From: an uncultured Ruminococcus sp.
GTDB taxonomy: Bacteria; Bacillota; Clostridia; Oscillospirales; Acutalibacteraceae
DNA length: 64,000 nucleotides
NCBI GenBank assembly: GCA_904393835.1
Contig: CAJFNC010000008.1
Location: 62,001 to 126,000 of the forward strand
Direction: 5' to 3'
The notes under the pieces: model-generated
The model's database searches: none
Told to the model about the DNA's origin: nothing
The model's input: only the letters and a program-made list of their open reading frames with translations
Shown: positions 34,811 through 41,867 of the stretch, in pieces
How positions within the stretch are numbered: position 1 is the stretch's first letter
Layout of the letters: the number at the start of each line of letters is the position of its first letter
Program-made: the position numbers and the translations under genes

Positions 34811-34879
34811 AATAAATCCCTCTTTCAAGTCAAAGTTAAAGCAAACGCTTTTAAACTGTATCCTATTACCTTTATTATC

Positions 34880-34908
34880 ATTATACAATCGGCGAAAATA
34901 TTTGTCAA
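34880..34908 (-). promoter_or_regulatory. Consensus promoter of the DUF6465 gene
   Basis: TTGACA, 17 bases, TATAAT: a perfect match. Transcription would start near 34873, giving a leader of about 63 bases. Confidence 0.82.
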
Positions 34909-35051
34909 TAAACACTAATTATTTTCGGCGGTTAGTACAGATTTTTAAAATAATATCATTTTGGTTGGTGATTTTACACTATATTTTTATTTGTGTTTTG
35001 TCTATTGTGTCATTTGCCGTCGTATTTTGCGGGTAATGCGTGTAAATAAAT

Positions 35052-35080
35052 TTGAATTGGCGCCGCTGTTGTGATAAAAT
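35052..35080 (+). promoter_or_regulatory. Predicted promoter of the AEC transporter gene
   Basis: TTGAAT, 17 bases, TAAAAT. Its start point near 35087 lies after the first upstream in-frame start and before the TTG at 35134, which supports the TTG. Confidence 0.6.
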
Positions 35081-35133
35081 ATTTTTGTGTTCTGCTGTTT
35101 GCGGGGCAAAACTTTTATCGGGAGGGCAAAATC

Positions 35134-36063
35134 TTGGCGGAAAATTTTATTATTTCGGCTCAGCAGGTGCTTGTGCTGTTTGTTTTAATAGGCGTTGGAT
35201 TTTTGTGCGGTAAAAAGGGAATTCTTACCGATCATTCATCAAAGCACATCACAGATATTGTACTTTATATTGTTACTCCGTGTGTAATGGTGTCGGCGTT
35301 TCAACGAAAATTTTCTATGGAACTTGTCGGCAACATAATAATCGGGGTAATTTTTTCGGCAGTAATAATCGCAATTTCAATACTGATTGCAAAAATCACA
35401 TTTCACGACAAAAACAAGGTCGATAACAGCGTGTATAAATTCGCAACAATTTTTTCAAACTGCGGCTTTATGTCACTTCCGCTTCAAAAGGCAATTTTAG
35501 GTGACGACGGCTGGTTTTACGGCTCAATTTTTATAGCTGTTTTTAACATATTTCTATGGACTTACGGACTTGTAATGATGAGCGGAGACAAAAAACAGCT
35601 TTCGTTAAAAAAACTTGCGCTCAACCCCGGAATTGTCGGCGTTGTTATAGCGTTAATTTTGTTCGTTAGCGGAATTGAGCTTCCGTACATAGTCGCAAAG
35701 CCGATAGAGTACCTCTCAGACCTCAACACACCGCTTCCCATGATGGTGGTGGGCTTTTACCTTTCTCAGGCAAACCTCAAAAAGGCGTTTACGGGCGCAA
35801 AAATCTACCTTACTCTTGCGGTAAGGCTTATTATAATTCCGCTCATAGCCGTAGCGGCAATGACAGTGCTTAAAATCGACCCTGCCATAACAGTTTCGTT
35901 TACAATTGCCTGCGCCGCACCGACGGCGGCAACCACCACAATGTTTTCGGCAAAATTCAACCGCAACGTTGAGCTTTCGGTAAGTCTGGTGGCGTCAACT
36001 ACAATAGTTTCTATAATCACAATGCCCGCCGTTGTGGCATTGGCTCAGCTGATTACGGCATAG
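35134..36063 (+). CDS. AEC-family transporter
   Basis: The 309-residue membrane protein of the auxin efflux carrier family has about ten helices in two halves. TNCGFMSLPL-like sequence appears as SNCGFMSLPLQKAILG near 108, and the second half contains ACAAPTAATTTMFSAKF near 268. Bacterial members export organic acids such as malate or malonate. I chose TTG at 35134 because GGGAGG lies about eight bases before it and it starts downstream of the promoter. It precedes a WYL regulator by 11 bases, probably in one operon. The substrate is unknown. Confidence 0.9.
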   Translation: MAENFIISAQQVLVLFVLIGVGFLCGKKGILTDHSSKHITDIVLYIVTPCVMVSAFQRKFSMELVGNIIIGVIFSAVIIAISILIAKITFHDKNKVDNSVYKFATIFSNCGFMSLPLQKAILGDDGWFYGSIFIAVFNIFLWTYGLVMMSGDKKQLSLKKLALNPGIVGVVIALILFVSGIELPYIVAKPIEYLSDLNTPLPMMVVGFYLSQANLKKAFTGAKIYLTLAVRLIIIPLIAVAAMTVLKIDPAITVSFTIACAAPTAATTTMFSAKFNRNVELSVSLVASTTIVSIITMPAVVALAQLITA

Positions 36064-36074
36064 GAGGAGATTTT

Positions 36075-37079
36075 ATGGCAAAGAGTTCAAGACAAAAGGC
36101 AAAGCTTTTGTATCTGCAAAAAATTCTGTTTGAGCTTACCGATGAAAACCACGGCATTACAATTAACGAGATGATAAACGAGCTTGAAAAGTACGGAATT
36201 AAAAGCGAACGCAAAAGCCTGTACGACGACCTTAAAATTTTGGAAAACTTCGGTATGGACATCTGCAAAACAAAAAGCAACACGGTAAAGTACTACCTTG
36301 CAAGCCGTGATTTTGAAGTACCTGAACTCAAGATGCTTGTTGATGCAATTCAGAGCGCGCGTTTTATCAGTTCAAAAAAGAGTCTGGCTCTTATCAAAAA
36401 GCTTGAGGGGCTTGTGAGCAAATACGACGGCAGTCAATTGCAGGAGCACGTGCACATTGTAAACCGCGTAAAGACTTACAACGAAAAGATATACTACAAT
36501 ATTGATACCGTAACAAACGCAATCGAAGCGGACAGGCAAATAACGTTTAAGTATTTTAGGTGGAAAATTGACTGTGCCAACGGCTGCACCGTAAAAAAGG
36601 AAGAACGTCACGCAGGCAAGCTGTATAAGGTGTCGCCGTGGGCACTGAACTGGTCGGACGAAAACTACTATCTGATTGCCTTTGACTCCGAGAGCAATAT
36701 GGTTAAGCACTACCGCATTGATAAAATGGAACACATCGAAATCAGCGACGACTTACGCGACGGAAAAAGTCAATACGAGCAGTTTGATATATCAAACTAC
36801 AACAAATATATTTTTTCAATGTTCGGCGGCGAGGTCGCCGACGTAAAGCTTTCGGTTGACGACGAATACATAGGAGTGCTGGCGGACAAGTTCGGCGAAA
36901 ATATTTTTATAGTAAAAAACGGTGAACACACTTTTTGCGTTACAGTGCGTGTTATGCTCAGCCCCAAATTTTATGCGTGGATATTCAGTATGGGCGATAA
37001 AATAGAGATTTTGTCGCCTGAAAACGCCGTAAACGAGTACAAAAATACTGTTAAACAAGTACTGAAGCTGTATGAATAG
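36075..37079 (+). CDS. WYL-domain transcriptional regulator
   Basis: The 334-residue regulator has an N-terminal winged helix (RQKAKLLYLQKILFELTDE, residues 5-23, and GIKSERKSLYDDLKIL near 50-65) and a WYL ligand-sensing domain in the middle (ALNWSDENYYLIAFDSES, near 195), followed by a WCX dimerisation part. Such proteins often bind nucleic acids or small ligands through the WYL fold and control neighbouring genes or DNA-damage and defence systems. AGGAGGAG precedes the ATG. Co-transcription with the AEC transporter suggests it controls that gene; no defence genes are nearby. Confidence 0.9.
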   Translation: MAKSSRQKAKLLYLQKILFELTDENHGITINEMINELEKYGIKSERKSLYDDLKILENFGMDICKTKSNTVKYYLASRDFEVPELKMLVDAIQSARFISSKKSLALIKKLEGLVSKYDGSQLQEHVHIVNRVKTYNEKIYYNIDTVTNAIEADRQITFKYFRWKIDCANGCTVKKEERHAGKLYKVSPWALNWSDENYYLIAFDSESNMVKHYRIDKMEHIEISDDLRDGKSQYEQFDISNYNKYIFSMFGGEVADVKLSVDDEYIGVLADKFGENIFIVKNGEHTFCVTVRVMLSPKFYAWIFSMGDKIEILSPENAVNEYKNTVKQVLKLYE

Positions 37080-37327
37080 CACTATATTTTATATATTTAC
37101 AAAACTCTGAAAAATTTTACAGAATATATTAAATGTTGCTTAAGTTGCAAAATTTTATGATATTGCGATTAAATCACTAAAATTCAACGATTTCATTATT
37201 TATCAGGCTAAAGCAAATTTGCCGTCATATGAATTTTATTGCAATACCTCAGATTTTACGCAGTTATATTAATTTTTTTAGTTTTTAAAAAATCATCTAT
37301 ATATTTTTTGAACATAGTAAAAAGTTG
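37080..37327. other. AT-rich gap before the AraC-type regulator gene
   Basis: Very AT-rich, with no terminator that I can support after the WYL gene and no repeat copy. The AraC gene promoter begins at 37328. Confidence 0.4.
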
Positions 37328-37356
37328 TTGACAAAAAAGCGGAAATTCATTATTAT
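37328..37356 (+). promoter_or_regulatory. Predicted promoter of the AraC-type regulator
   Basis: TTGACA, 17 bases, TATTAT. Leader of about 60 bases to the ATG at 37422. Confidence 0.75.
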
Positions 37357-37421
37357 ATAGACACAAGGCAAGGCAAAATATCATTAAATAAATTTAACAA
37401 ATTAAGATGAGGTGTAAAATT

Positions 37422-38279
37422 ATGAGTTTTGATTTTTTGCGTTCGGCTACAACATCAAATTCCGGATTTCAGGTAGTTTGCGGTGAAATGGTTTTGGATG
37501 ACAAATGGAATGTCCACAGCGAGGTAATGCTTGCATATGTAAAATCAGGCAAGCTCACCGTTGAAACGGCTACAAACGCCTATAATCTCCACCTTGGCGA
37601 TATTTACTTTATTGCGCCTAACCAGAGATACAGAATTTCAAATCACATTAACGCAAACGTTGACGTAGTTCTTTTAAATCTTTCAACTCCCACTGCTGTT
37701 ACTCAGGAGTTTATTCCGCAAGGCCTCATCAGGAATCTTACAACAGGCAACAGCACGCAATTTGCAAAAATTTCTCCTGATTTCCCGTATTACGCAACAT
37801 TGCTTGAGGATTTTAAAACAATTAAAAAGGCTGAAACAGACAAAGGCGAATTTTATCAGCTTTTGGTACACGGCAAAATGTACGACATCTTCTATATACT
37901 TTTTTCAAACGGTATTATCAGAATTGTCGAAGCCGAAACTCAGGGCAAAAAATACCGTGCGCTCCGCAAAATTACAGATTACATCAACGAAAATTTCTGC
38001 GAGAGCATTTCACTTGATACAATTGCTCAGACAACGGGTTTGAGCCGCTACTATGTATCTCATCTCTTTAAAGAGCTTATGAACACAACTTTTGTAAACT
38101 ATGTAAACGAGCTTCGCCTCACAAGAGCCGCAATGCTCCTTACAACAACCGACACCCCCGTTATTGAGATTGCGGGTATGTCAGGATTTAATAACATTTC
38201 AAATTTTAACAGGGCTTTCAAAATGTACTACGACACAACACCTTCCAAGTACAGAAAGTTTGAACGTCAAATCTATTGA
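37422..38279 (+). CDS. AraC-family transcriptional regulator
   Basis: The 285-residue protein has an N-terminal cupin-like sensing domain (about 30-100; HLGDIYFIAPNQRYRI) and a C-terminal AraC DNA-binding domain (about 185-285). The latter has two helix-turn-helices: LDTIAQTTGLSRYYVSHLFK and VIEIAGMSGFNNISNFNRAF, ending TPSKYRKF. Such cupin-AraC proteins usually control sugar use. ATG at 37422 follows GAGGTG by seven bases; an ATG five codons earlier overlaps that site. No sugar genes are adjacent, so its targets are elsewhere, possibly including the malE region. Confidence 0.93.
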   Translation: MSFDFLRSATTSNSGFQVVCGEMVLDDKWNVHSEVMLAYVKSGKLTVETATNAYNLHLGDIYFIAPNQRYRISNHINANVDVVLLNLSTPTAVTQEFIPQGLIRNLTTGNSTQFAKISPDFPYYATLLEDFKTIKKAETDKGEFYQLLVHGKMYDIFYILFSNGIIRIVEAETQGKKYRALRKITDYINENFCESISLDTIAQTTGLSRYYVSHLFKELMNTTFVNYVNELRLTRAAMLLTTTDTPVIEIAGMSGFNNISNFNRAFKMYYDTTPSKYRKFERQIY

Positions 38280-38360
38280 TTTGATTCTGTTACTTTTATC
38301 AGCGCCAGTTCCTAAATCATTTTTATTTTTCTTTTTTGTTTTACCTCCTTAATATTTCTA

Positions 38361-38394
38361 AAAAAAGCCGACGCTAAGCGACGGCTTTTTTTAG
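38361..38394 (+). terminator. Terminator of the AraC gene
   Basis: AAAAAGCCGACGC pairs with GCGACGGCTTTTT around TAA, with the T run continuing. Strong. Confidence 0.9.
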
Positions 38395-38458
38395 TTTTTG
38401 CACCGCTTTATAGTCAATATCGCTTAAAACTCAATACATTTTTTTGCTATACTGCGAA

Positions 38459-38487
38459 TTGAAAAAACAATATAAAAATGATAAAAT
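38459..38487 (+). promoter_or_regulatory. Predicted promoter of the cell-wall hydrolase gene
   Basis: TTGAAA, 17 bases, TAAAAT, about 65 bases before the TTG start codon. Confidence 0.6.
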
Positions 38488-38551
38488 AGTAAAGGTTACA
38501 TAACAAGCAAAGCTTTGAAACGAGGGAATAAAACTTGTATGAGGTGATTAT

Positions 38552-39361
38552 TTGAAAAACTTCTTCACAAAAAGGCTCAATGCCGTTTTGTCTGTTGCCC
38601 TGGTAATAATCTCAATTTTTGTTGTTTTTCAAACTGCGTTTGCAAGCACGCTTAACGCGGGTGAAAGCGAGCAAAAAACCCAAGAGATTTCCAACGTAAA
38701 CCCTAACCTTGCCGAAATAATGGAAGAGGACGGAATTGAACTGACAACAACTCAGCCGACCACCGAAAAAACTGAGGCAACGAAATCGACCAAAGCGACA
38801 AAGGCGACCGAAGCAACCAAAAAGAAAACGTCAAAAAAACAGACGACCACTTCACCTTCAACTACAGCTCCTACCGAGGCGACTGTTCAGTTTGCAACGG
38901 CAATTCCTCCCAAGGTAAAGGCCGACTACAACGCCCAGTGGAACGCAGGCTACCTTGTTGCAATTGACAATCCGGATCCGACCTACAAATGCGGTCAGGT
39001 TACCTTGTGTGACGAGGACAGAGATCTGCTCGAACGCCTTTGTATGGGCGAGTTCGGCTCAGGCGGTTTTGTAGGCGCCGCGCTCATTGCTCAGGCTGTA
39101 AAAAACGCAATGTGCTTTGACGGATATACAAGCGTTGCTCAGGTAATTGAGGAATGTAAGTACACAGGTCGCACTGATGTCGGCACAAACGAAGCATGCA
39201 AACAGGCAGTTCGATATATTTTTGATGAAAACCACGACGCTGTTCAGCACCGCATTATGTATATGTACAATCCTTATCTTGTGCAGAGCGCTTTCCACGA
39301 AAGCCAAAACTACATACTCACTTATCAGCAGGTAAGATTTTTTGACCGCTGGAATTACTGA
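38552..39361 (+). CDS. Secreted cell-wall hydrolase (SleB-like domain)
   Basis: The 269-residue protein has a signal peptide (VLSVALVIISIFVVFQTAFAS, cleavage near residue 32), a Thr/Lys-rich linker (about 65-110) and a C-terminal hydrolase-2 domain from about 150. The domain has the conserved Glu in CMGEFGSGGFVGAALIAQAV and the end motif FHESQNYILTYQQVRFF. This fold is shared with the spore cortex lytic enzyme SleB, so it likely cuts peptidoglycan. The linker is wall-spanning in type. Start is TTG at 38552, with GAGGTGAT upstream. It may act in spore germination or in wall turnover; sequence alone does not decide. Confidence 0.86.
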   Translation: MKNFFTKRLNAVLSVALVIISIFVVFQTAFASTLNAGESEQKTQEISNVNPNLAEIMEEDGIELTTTQPTTEKTEATKSTKATKATEATKKKTSKKQTTTSPSTTAPTEATVQFATAIPPKVKADYNAQWNAGYLVAIDNPDPTYKCGQVTLCDEDRDLLERLCMGEFGSGGFVGAALIAQAVKNAMCFDGYTSVAQVIEECKYTGRTDVGTNEACKQAVRYIFDENHDAVQHRIMYMYNPYLVQSAFHESQNYILTYQQVRFFDRWNY

Positions 39362-39370
39362 TAAACATTA

Positions 39371-39400
39371 AGGATACGCCGAAAAGCGTATCCTTTTTTT
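39371..39400 (+). terminator. Terminator of the cell-wall hydrolase gene
   Basis: AGGATACGC pairs with GCGTATCCT around six bases, followed by seven T residues. Confidence 0.92.
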
Positions 39401-39450
39401 GAGCCGTATTTGCCGCAAATTGCAACCGAAATATTTATTATCCCACGTAC

Positions 39451-39486
39451 AAAAACGGCTGCCGCAAGCTAAGTTGCAACAGCCGT
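39451..39486 (-). terminator. Terminator of the DUF2238-like gene
   Basis: ACGGCTGTTGCAA pairs with TTGCGGCAGCCGT (with a G-T pair) around a short loop and is followed by TTTT on the minus strand. It begins directly past the stop codon. Confidence 0.88.
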
Positions 39487-39491
39487 AAAAT

Positions 39492-40334
39492 TTATTTTTC
39501 GGTAATATTTTTCTTGATTTTTTTCGGAATAAAGTTCTGAATAAATCCTGCGTGTTTACCCCTGTACTTGAGAAAGAAAAAGCCCGCAACGTTAAATATG
39601 ACAGCGCCGACAAAGTTTACAAGCAAGTCTTTCATAGTGTCAATCAGACCGATGTCGAGGTATCCGCCTATTCCGAGGCTCTTGCCGTTTACAATTGTAT
39701 CGGTAATATCACTAATATTTGTAATATCGTTTGAACCGCCCGACAAAAGTACGGAATTAATGACATTTACAACCGTATCCTTCTGCATATCCTTACCGAA
39801 GAACGTATCCATTGCAAACTCAAAAAATTCCCATACCGTGCCCGCCGTCATTGAAAAGCAGAACGAAAACAGACACACAAACACAGGCGACAAATTCATT
39901 TTGATTTTGTCATTACGATTGAGAATATCAATCAAACCGAAGCCCACGCCTGCGCATATAAAGCCGTTTATGGTATGCAGCACAGTGTCCCACATAGGAA
40001 TTATTTCGTAGAATGCGCCCATTTCGCCCATAATATTTGCGGCGAAAACAAAAATTATCATTACAACTTCAAGCACTGACGGAAGCTCAATGTCGAGCCT
40101 GTTTTCGATAAACGACGGAATCATCAGCAGTAAAAACGACAAAAAGCAGGTCATTGTGTTTTCCCATTTGCCGTTTATAATGCTTATAATAAATACTGCT
40201 GCGATAACTACACGTAAAATAATATAGATTGCCGCCTTGACCTTGTGTTGACGCATTTCCTCAACGTTTAATATTCTTTTTATTCCTTTGGTCTGACCGG
40301 CGGTCGTGTTCTTTTTTTCTCTCTTTTTACCCAT
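39492..40334 (-). CDS. Polytopic membrane protein, DUF2238/YjdF-like
   Basis: The 280-residue protein has a basic cytoplasmic N-terminus (about 35 residues) and then seven or so membrane helices. The motif MWDTVLHTINGFICAGVGFG (near 128-147), followed by AGTVWEFFEFAMD (near 177), is the pattern of the DUF2238 (YjdF) family. Its conserved Asp, His and Glu residues within helices suggest a catalytic or metal-binding role. A GGSNDITNISDITD loop faces outward. CGGAGAG precedes the ATG. It is single. Function is not known. Confidence 0.72.
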   Translation of the reverse strand: MGKKREKKNTTAGQTKGIKRILNVEEMRQHKVKAAIYIILRVVIAAVFIISIINGKWENTMTCFLSFLLLMIPSFIENRLDIELPSVLEVVMIIFVFAANIMGEMGAFYEIIPMWDTVLHTINGFICAGVGFGLIDILNRNDKIKMNLSPVFVCLFSFCFSMTAGTVWEFFEFAMDTFFGKDMQKDTVVNVINSVLLSGGSNDITNISDITDTIVNGKSLGIGGYLDIGLIDTMKDLLVNFVGAVIFNVAGFFFLKYRGKHAGFIQNFIPKKIKKNITEK

Positions 40335-40406
40335 TATTCACTCTCCGTTTGCATATATAAATAATTTATGCAAGTAACTTGCACAAAATCCCGTCTTTGC
40401 AAAATT

Positions 40407-40463
40407 TATAATAAACAGGATAATGTACACCCCTCTATAGGCGGCGCCGACTATACAAATTCA
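40407..40463 (+). repeat. Structured intergenic repeat, copy D (left part only)
   Basis: Left edge TATAATAAACAGGATAATG and the hairpin 1 core CCCTCTATAGGCGGCGCC, ending at ACAAATTCA. The right-hand hairpins are absent. It is antisense to both flanking genes. Confidence 0.75.
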
Positions 40464-40489
40464 TTTCCCTGATTACCTCAGTATATAAC

Positions 40490-40526
40490 AAAAGCTCTCT
40501 GATTTTACGTTTTAAAATTCAGAGAG
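40490..40526 (-). terminator. Terminator of the activase gene pair
   Basis: CTCTCTGAATTTTA pairs with TAAAATCAGAGAG (one bulge) and is followed by CTTTTG on the minus strand, 17 bases past the stop codon. Confidence 0.78.
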
Positions 40527-40542
40527 TTTGCTGTATTAAATT

Positions 40543-41847
40543 TTACTTATCCTGTTTTTCGTTTTCCTTTTTTGCAGCAAGTTCTCTTTCGAGGTTTTCC
40601 TTGCCGACAGCAAGCATCAGTTTAATTCTGTTTTCCTGGTTAACCTTCGGCGCACCGGGATCGTAGTCGATAGTAACTATGTTTGCGTTTGGCATTACCT
40701 CTTTAATTTTTCTGATAGCTCCCTTGCCGTTGATGTGGTTAGGCAAACAACCGAACGGCTGGGTACATACAATGTTTTCGTAGCCGGTTTCGGCAAGTTC
40801 AAGCATTTCCGCGGTGAGCAGCCAACCCTCGCCCATTTTGCTGCCGTAGCCGATAATGCCCTTTACAAGCTCTTTTGTATGAGCATATTGATGAGGCGGT
40901 ACAAAGCCGTATTTTTTTGCCGCGTCAATCATCAGCCCCTCGAGCTTAGTAATGTAGTTGAGCAGTAATTTGCATACCTTGTACTTGAGGTTGCTGCCTC
41001 CGAACATTTTGTAGTCCTCAATACGGTTGTCAACCTTGAACGATGCAAAGCCCATAAGTCCGGGAACGCAGACCTCGCAGTCCTGCTCTGCCAAAAAGTC
41101 TTCAAGACCGTTATTTGCCATCTTTGAATATTTTACGTAAATTTCGCCGACAATTCCGACTTTTACCTTTGGAGTTTTGTTAAGCTTGATTTGTGCAAAC
41201 GACTTTGTAATTTTGTCGAGATACTCGTCAACTTCCTCAAGCGTGTAACCTTTGCCCTCAATCAAAAGCTGAGACAGCTTCTCAATCCATTCGTCAACAA
41301 GAGCCATACTCTCACCCTTGTTAACCTCGTAGGGCTTTGTCTGGTTTGACAAAAGCATAAGCTGGTCGCCGTACACCACTCCGCCCACAAAACGTCTGAT
41401 AAGCGGCATAGTAAGCGAAAATCCGCTGTTCTTTTCCATACCGAACGAAAGAGAAATTACCGGCACAAACTCAAAGCCCGCCTTTTTGAGGGCTTTTCTC
41501 AAAAGAAAAATGTAGTTTGAAGCACGACAGCCGCCGCCCGTCTGAGTAATCATCAGAGCGGTTTTATGAACGTCGTATTTGCCGCTCTGCAAAGCGTGAA
41601 TAAACTGACCTATTACAAGCAGCGCCGGGTAGCAGGTATCGTTATGAACGTATTTAAGACCGGTTTGAGCAATTTCGGGACCTGTTGTATCCAAAAGCAC
41701 TGATTTGTAGCCGTAGTGAGTAAATACGTTTTGCAGAATTTTAAAGTGAATCGGCGCCATATTCGGCATAAGGATTGTGTATTCCTTTTTCATCTCCTTT
41801 GTAAAAAGCAGACGGCCTGTTTTTTTGTCGTACTTGAGTTCAGCCAT
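40543..41847 (-). CDS. Acyl-CoA dehydratase activase-related protein, C-terminal half as a separate gene
   Basis: The 434-residue protein matches the C-terminal part of the large clostridial 2-hydroxyacyl-CoA dehydratase activase-related proteins, which resembles the HgdB-like dehydratase subunit. Conserved cysteines lie in HNDTCYPALLVIGQF (near 70), QTGGGCRASNYIFLLRKAL (near 103) and TQPFGCLPNHINGKGAIRKI (near 366), as expected for an iron-sulfur ligand set. It starts 20 bases after the stop of the upstream activase gene with GAAAGGA before its ATG, so the two halves are made from one transcript. Its reaction is unknown; the related two-subunit enzymes dehydrate 2-hydroxyacyl-CoAs. Confidence 0.87.
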   Translation of the reverse strand: MAELKYDKKTGRLLFTKEMKKEYTILMPNMAPIHFKILQNVFTHYGYKSVLLDTTGPEIAQTGLKYVHNDTCYPALLVIGQFIHALQSGKYDVHKTALMITQTGGGCRASNYIFLLRKALKKAGFEFVPVISLSFGMEKNSGFSLTMPLIRRFVGGVVYGDQLMLLSNQTKPYEVNKGESMALVDEWIEKLSQLLIEGKGYTLEEVDEYLDKITKSFAQIKLNKTPKVKVGIVGEIYVKYSKMANNGLEDFLAEQDCEVCVPGLMGFASFKVDNRIEDYKMFGGSNLKYKVCKLLLNYITKLEGLMIDAAKKYGFVPPHQYAHTKELVKGIIGYGSKMGEGWLLTAEMLELAETGYENIVCTQPFGCLPNHINGKGAIRKIKEVMPNANIVTIDYDPGAPKVNQENRIKLMLAVGKENLERELAAKKENEKQDK

Positions 41848-41867
41848 AAATAAGTCCTTTCAAAATA

